A DNA stretch of 8,723 bases from Eubacteriales bacterium (lineage in GTDB: Bacteria; Bacillota; Clostridia; Christensenellales; UMGS416): contig JAQVWW010000026.1 in NCBI GenBank assembly GCA_028709505.1, positions 1-8,723 on the forward strand. Direction: 5' to 3'. Positions 6,801-8,723 of this stretch are shown here, piece by piece; position 1 is the first letter of the stretch, and each line of letters starts with the position of its first letter. The notes under the pieces were generated by a model. The model was not told the origin of the DNA and did not search any database. It was given only the letters and a program-made list of their open reading frames with translations. The position numbers and the translations under genes are program-made.

Positions 6801-6857
6801 GTATCCCCGCTTTCGTATCGTCTTTATGGCATACAATTTTATACAAAGCGGGGATAC
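6801..6857. promoter_or_regulatory. Perfect 13-bp inverted repeat in the hydratase leader, one arm over the ribosome site
   Basis: GTATCCCCGCTTT (6801-6813) and AAAGCGGGGATAC (6845-6857) are exact complements separated by 31 bases. On the minus strand the 3' arm contains the GCGGGGA ribosome site of the hydratase. The other arm lies in the spacer between the -35 and -10 of the hydratase promoter. Read-through RNA from the protease would carry both arms and hide the ribosome site; RNA from the local promoter would lack the 5' arm. It may instead be a paired DNA operator. Confidence 0.7.
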
Positions 6858-6864
6858 AAGTCAA
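6836..6864 (-). promoter_or_regulatory. Vegetative promoter of the hydratase
   Basis: The minus strand reads TTGACT (6864-6859), a 17-base spacer and TAAAAT (6841-6836), close to consensus. The -35 begins directly after the protease stop codon. Transcription would start near 6829, giving a leader of about 31 bases. Confidence 0.65.
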
Positions 6865-8064
6865 TCATTTGGTTTTATCGGTGTCCTTTAGTAAAGCCAT
6901 GCCGCGGCCTTCGGACAGGAACTCTCCGCGGATGCGCCGGGCGTTTTGCATCAGGTAACGTTTGACCTTATCCGGCGTCCAATCGGGGTTCTGCTGCAGC
7001 AGCAGCGCCGCCATGCCGGCCACCAGCGGCGTCGATACCGACGTGCCCGACATCGTCGTATATTCGGCGGTACCCAGGCGGCGGTTTTCGCGCTGAAAAC
7101 TGAGATTGGGCACGGCGGCCGATATGATGTCCACGCCCGGCGCTACGATATCGGGCTTTACGGCGCGTTCGGCCGGCCCGCGGCTGGAAAAATCCGCCAC
7201 CTTGTCGTCGGCGTAGGTTTCGGTGCGCATGTCGTCCAGCGCGCCTACGGTGATGACGGTGCCGCTGGTGCCCGGCGTGGTAATGGTGCTGCGCGCCGGA
7301 CCTTCGTTGCCGGCGGCGGTGATGACAACGACGCCCTGCCGCCACAGCTGCTCGGCGCCGCGCACCATGGCGTCCTCCCTCATGGCGGCTCCTGCCGGCG
7401 ATCCCAGCGACAGGGATACGACCCGGATATTATATTCTTTGGCGTGGTCGGCCACCCACTGCATGCCCTTTAAGATGGTGGCGCTGTTGCCGTTCCCATT
7501 GTGGTCCATGGTTTTTAGGGCGTAAATATCCGCCTCAGGTGCCACGCCGGTAAATCGCCCCTTTGAACCGTACCCGTTGCCTGCCGCCACGCCGGCAACG
7601 AAGGTGCCATGCCCGTTGTCGTCATAGACCTGCGAGCGATTGTTCACCAGATCCACAAACTGGCGGATTCGGTTCTGGGGCCTCGTAAAATCCACGTGCT
7701 GGTAAATACCTGTATCCAATATGGCAATGCCTACGCCTTTGCCGGTGATGCCCTTCTCGTGGTAGTTTTCAACGCCCACGATCTTCTTCGCTATGTACAT
7801 CTGCGTTTTAACTTCGGTATCGGCGGCTACATAGTCCACCATATCGCTTTGGGCCAGTTTTACTACCATGCCCGCCGGCACTTCGGCGTAATAGCCGTTG
7901 ATAAACGGCAACTCGCCCAGCACAGTAATGCCCATCTCATTTAAGCAATCCAGACATTTGATACGGTCCTTGGTGTATAAAAACACCCGGCAGCGGTCAG
8001 CGGAATTGATGCGTACACCGTTTAAAATCAGCGGGTCTATCTTCCGGTAATAACGTTTATTCAT
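6865..8064 (-). CDS. Subtilisin-like serine protease (S8 family), cytosolic type
   Basis: This is a 399-residue S8 peptidase with the complete catalytic set: Asp117 in AILDTGI, His152 in NGHGTFVAG, oxyanion Asn253 in AAGNEG and Ser342 in SGTSVSTP. Residues about 25-90 resemble an inhibitor-I9-type prodomain (VFLYTKDRIKCLDCLNEMGI onward). There is no signal peptide: the N-terminus is short, charged and rich in Tyr and Arg, so the enzyme probably stays in the cytosol, as AprX-type intracellular subtilisins of Bacillota do. The C-terminus ends soon after the catalytic core with a Lys/Asp-rich tail and no cell-wall anchor or PDZ domain. ATG 8064 follows GGAGTGG at 8078-8072, 7 bases upstream. The upstream gap is shared with a divergent promoter and a 16-bp dyad at 8092-8107; a TATAAC on the minus strand (8118-8113) is a possible -10 with no good -35. 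Natural substrates are unknown. Confidence 0.94.
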   Translation of the reverse strand: MNKRYYRKIDPLILNGVRINSADRCRVFLYTKDRIKCLDCLNEMGITVLGELPFINGYYAEVPAGMVVKLAQSDMVDYVAADTEVKTQMYIAKKIVGVENYHEKGITGKGVGIAILDTGIYQHVDFTRPQNRIRQFVDLVNNRSQVYDDNGHGTFVAGVAAGNGYGSKGRFTGVAPEADIYALKTMDHNGNGNSATILKGMQWVADHAKEYNIRVVSLSLGSPAGAAMREDAMVRGAEQLWRQGVVVITAAGNEGPARSTITTPGTSGTVITVGALDDMRTETYADDKVADFSSRGPAERAVKPDIVAPGVDIISAAVPNLSFQRENRRLGTAEYTTMSGTSVSTPLVAGMAALLLQQNPDWTPDKVKRYLMQNARRIRGEFLSEGRGMALLKDTDKTK

Positions 8065-8091
8065 AGTTGTTCCACTCCAGTAAGCAAACTG

Positions 8092-8107
8092 CAGATTGGT
8101 AAATCTG
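8092..8107. promoter_or_regulatory. 16-bp operator-like dyad in the divergent gap
   Basis: CAGATT-GGTA-AATCTG is a 6-bp perfect inverted repeat with a 4-base centre. It lies where the -35 of the rightward promoter would be and just upstream of the protease ribosome site, so a bound protein could affect both directions. The regulator is not identifiable. Confidence 0.45.
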
Positions 8108-8111
8108 TCTG

Positions 8112-8120
8112 TGTTATACT
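8112..8120 (+). promoter_or_regulatory. Extended -10 promoter abutting the hairpin array
   Basis: TGTTATACT matches TGnTATAAT except at one base. Transcription would begin near 8126-8128, within the first degenerate repeat unit at 8123. No -35 is visible. The same element type (TGCTATACT) serves the fusion hydrolase at 4231-4223. Confidence 0.45.
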
Positions 8121-8122
8121 AT

Positions 8123-8338
8123 GCTAAGCGGCGGGACGGGGTGTTCAAAAGGAACCTGCGCGGCGGTTATCGCGCCGCTAAGCGGCGTGCCCCCTTATGC
8201 CAAAGGGTCATTAATAATAAAAGGCACGCTGCTGTGCGGCGTGCCCCCTTATGCCAAAGAGTCATTTATAATGAAAGGCACACCGCTGTGCGGCGTGCCC
8301 CCTTATACCAAAAAGTCACTTATAACGAAAGGCACGCT
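8123..8338. repeat. Tandem repeat family A: four 54-bp units
   Basis: Units start at 8123, 8177, 8231 and 8285, each exactly 54 bp. The first is degenerate: it shares GCTAAGCGGCG and a centred CAAAAGG but differs elsewhere. The other three share GCGGCGTGCCCCCTTAT, CAAA, GTCA, an AT-rich stretch and AAGGCAC. Each junction forms a hairpin such as GGCACGCTGC-TGT-GCGGCGTGCC (8223-8245; ten pairs, one G-T) or GGCACACCGC-TGT-GCGGCGTGCC (8277-8299; one mismatch). On the minus strand these hairpins run into T-rich sequence (TTTTATTATT, TTTCATTAT, TTTCGTTAT). The 54-bp period leaves frames open, but there is no ribosome site or recognisable protein. Confidence 0.9.
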
Positions 8339-8357
8339 GCTGTGCGGCGTGCCTTTT
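8127..8357 (+). ncRNA. Possible repetitive structured RNA from the array promoter
   Basis: If the extended -10 at 8112-8120 is active, the transcript would begin at the first repeat unit, contain about four hairpin modules and reach the first plus-strand stem with a T run at 8357. No coding potential is convincing. This is inference from promoter and hairpin positions; it could equally be an untranscribed repeat. Confidence 0.25.
8331..8357. terminator. Central bidirectional terminator-like hairpin of the array
   Basis: GGCACGCTGC (8331-8340), TGT, GCGGCGTGCC (8344-8353) forms ten pairs with one G-T. It is followed by TTTTAT on plus (8354-8359) and by TTTCGTTAT on minus. It sits at the switch from family A to family B and is the only array hairpin with T-rich flanks on both sides. 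Confidence 0.55.
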
Positions 8358-8560
8358 ATGCAGAACGGCATGGATAACGGCCGGCACACCGCAGTGCGGC
8401 ACGCTTTTGATGCAGAACGGCATGATAACAGCCGGCGCACCGCATAACGGCGCGCTTTTGATGCAGAACGGCATAGATAACAGCCGGCACACCGCAGAGC
8501 GGCGCGCCTTTGATGTAGAACGGCGTGGATAACAGCCGGCACACCGCAAAACGGTGTGCC
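8339..8560. repeat. Tandem repeat family B: four units of 51-52 bp plus a terminal hairpin
   Basis: Units start at 8339, 8391, 8442 and 8494 and end at 8545 (52, 51, 52, 52 bp). Interiors share TTTTGATGCAGAACGGCAT (or a close variant) and GATAACAGCCGGC and are unlike family A interiors, but the junction hairpins are related. Here the T runs follow the hairpins on the plus strand (TTTT at 8354-8357 and 8405-8408). The first unit is a hybrid, with its left end like family A. The array ends with a perfect 9-bp hairpin, GGCACACCG and CGGTGTGCC (8538-8546, 8552-8560). The periods are not multiples of three, which argues against coding. Confidence 0.9.
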
Positions 8561-8635
8561 TGGGTTTCAAGTGGCTTGTTTCGGGCAGGCTGCAGTGCCT
8601 GGGTTGCTGTTTGTGGGGAAAGATGCGCCGCCGCG
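8561..8635. other. Spacer between array and the right-edge gene
   Basis: These 75 bases hold an 11-bp direct repeat GTGCCTGGGTT (8556-8566 and 8595-8605, the first copy overlapping the array's last hairpin) and a small CAGGC/GCCTG stem (8586-8601). No T-run terminator for the right-edge gene is seen here, so its transcripts may enter the array. Confidence 0.4.
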
Positions 8636-8723
8636 CTACTTCTTCATCTCGCGCAGTACTTCATCCAGTTTGGCCGCGTTGTTGCCCAAAAAAGGGCGCA
8701 GGCGCTGGGCCATCTCGTCCATC
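8636..8723 (-). CDS. 3' end of an unidentified gene (partial)
   Basis: On the minus strand an open frame runs from the window edge to TAG at 8638-8636, giving 28 residues that begin MDEMAQRLRPFLGNN and end VLREMKK. The fragment looks helical and charged at its end, as at the C-terminus of a soluble protein. The Met at 8722 could be internal or a start; no upstream sequence is available to decide. It cannot be assigned to a family. Transcription leaving this gene heads directly into the hairpin array. Confidence 0.5.
   Translation of the reverse strand, partial: MDEMAQRLRPFLGNNAAKLDEVLREMKK

Noticed and set aside
8123..8560. CRISPR array
   Set aside because: The segments between the hairpins are near-copies within each family rather than unique spacers, unit lengths are not 60-70 bp with a fixed repeat, and no cas gene is present.
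8096..8570. Repetitive Cys/Arg-rich proteins on either strand of the array
   Set aside because: Family B units of 51-52 bp shift the frame from unit to unit, several frames are open at once, and none has a ribosome site. The open frames follow from the repeat lacking stop codons.

Overview
The window looks like a chromosomal segment from a GC-rich member of the Bacillota, probably class Clostridia. The grounds are strong AGGAGG-type ribosome sites, compact hairpin-plus-T-run terminators, an aconitase-family hydratase whose sequence pattern I know from Clostridia, and a cytosolic subtilisin-like protease. The genus cannot be fixed from the sequence. No rRNA, tRNA, transposase, phage gene or CRISPR array was seen. 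The strong third-position GC bias produces many long antisense open frames, which I treated as shadows.

Layout: (1) 1-445 holds the 3' end of one small helical protein, an overlapping 60-residue helical protein, and a textbook terminator. (2) 446-859 is a long regulatory gap with a stem-loop, a quasi-palindrome and a promoter. It leads into 860-2233, a full-length membrane sugar-phosphate transferase that starts polyprenyl-linked glycan assembly, standing alone without other glycan genes. (3) 2345-2521 encodes a 58-residue protein isolated between two terminators; the second, at 2551-2581, is bidirectional. (4) 2617-4191 (minus) encodes an unusual fusion of an alpha/beta-hydrolase esterase with a metallo-beta-lactamase-fold hydrolase; both halves keep their catalytic residues. 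(5) 4192-4569 is a hairpin-rich gap. (6) 4570-6798 (minus) is the aconitase-family hydratase. Its 66-base leader holds a strong promoter and a perfect 13-bp inverted repeat, one arm of which covers the ribosome site. (7) 6865-8064 (minus) is the subtilisin-like protease. (8) 8065-8635 is the most unusual stretch: a 16-bp operator-like dyad, an extended -10 promoter, then a tandem array of about eight 51-54 bp units whose junctions fold into GC-rich hairpins. The last 88 bases are the 3' end of another minus-strand gene.

How the genes relate: protease and hydratase are co-directional and only 66 bases apart, so read-through is possible, but the hydratase has its own promoter. The esterase fusion, the transferase and the 58-residue gene each look like single-gene units. 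No multi-gene pathway is evident. The best candidates for undescribed biology are the hairpin array with its divergent promoter/operator region, the hydratase leader whose structure should depend on the transcript start, and the esterase/metallo-hydrolase fusion.
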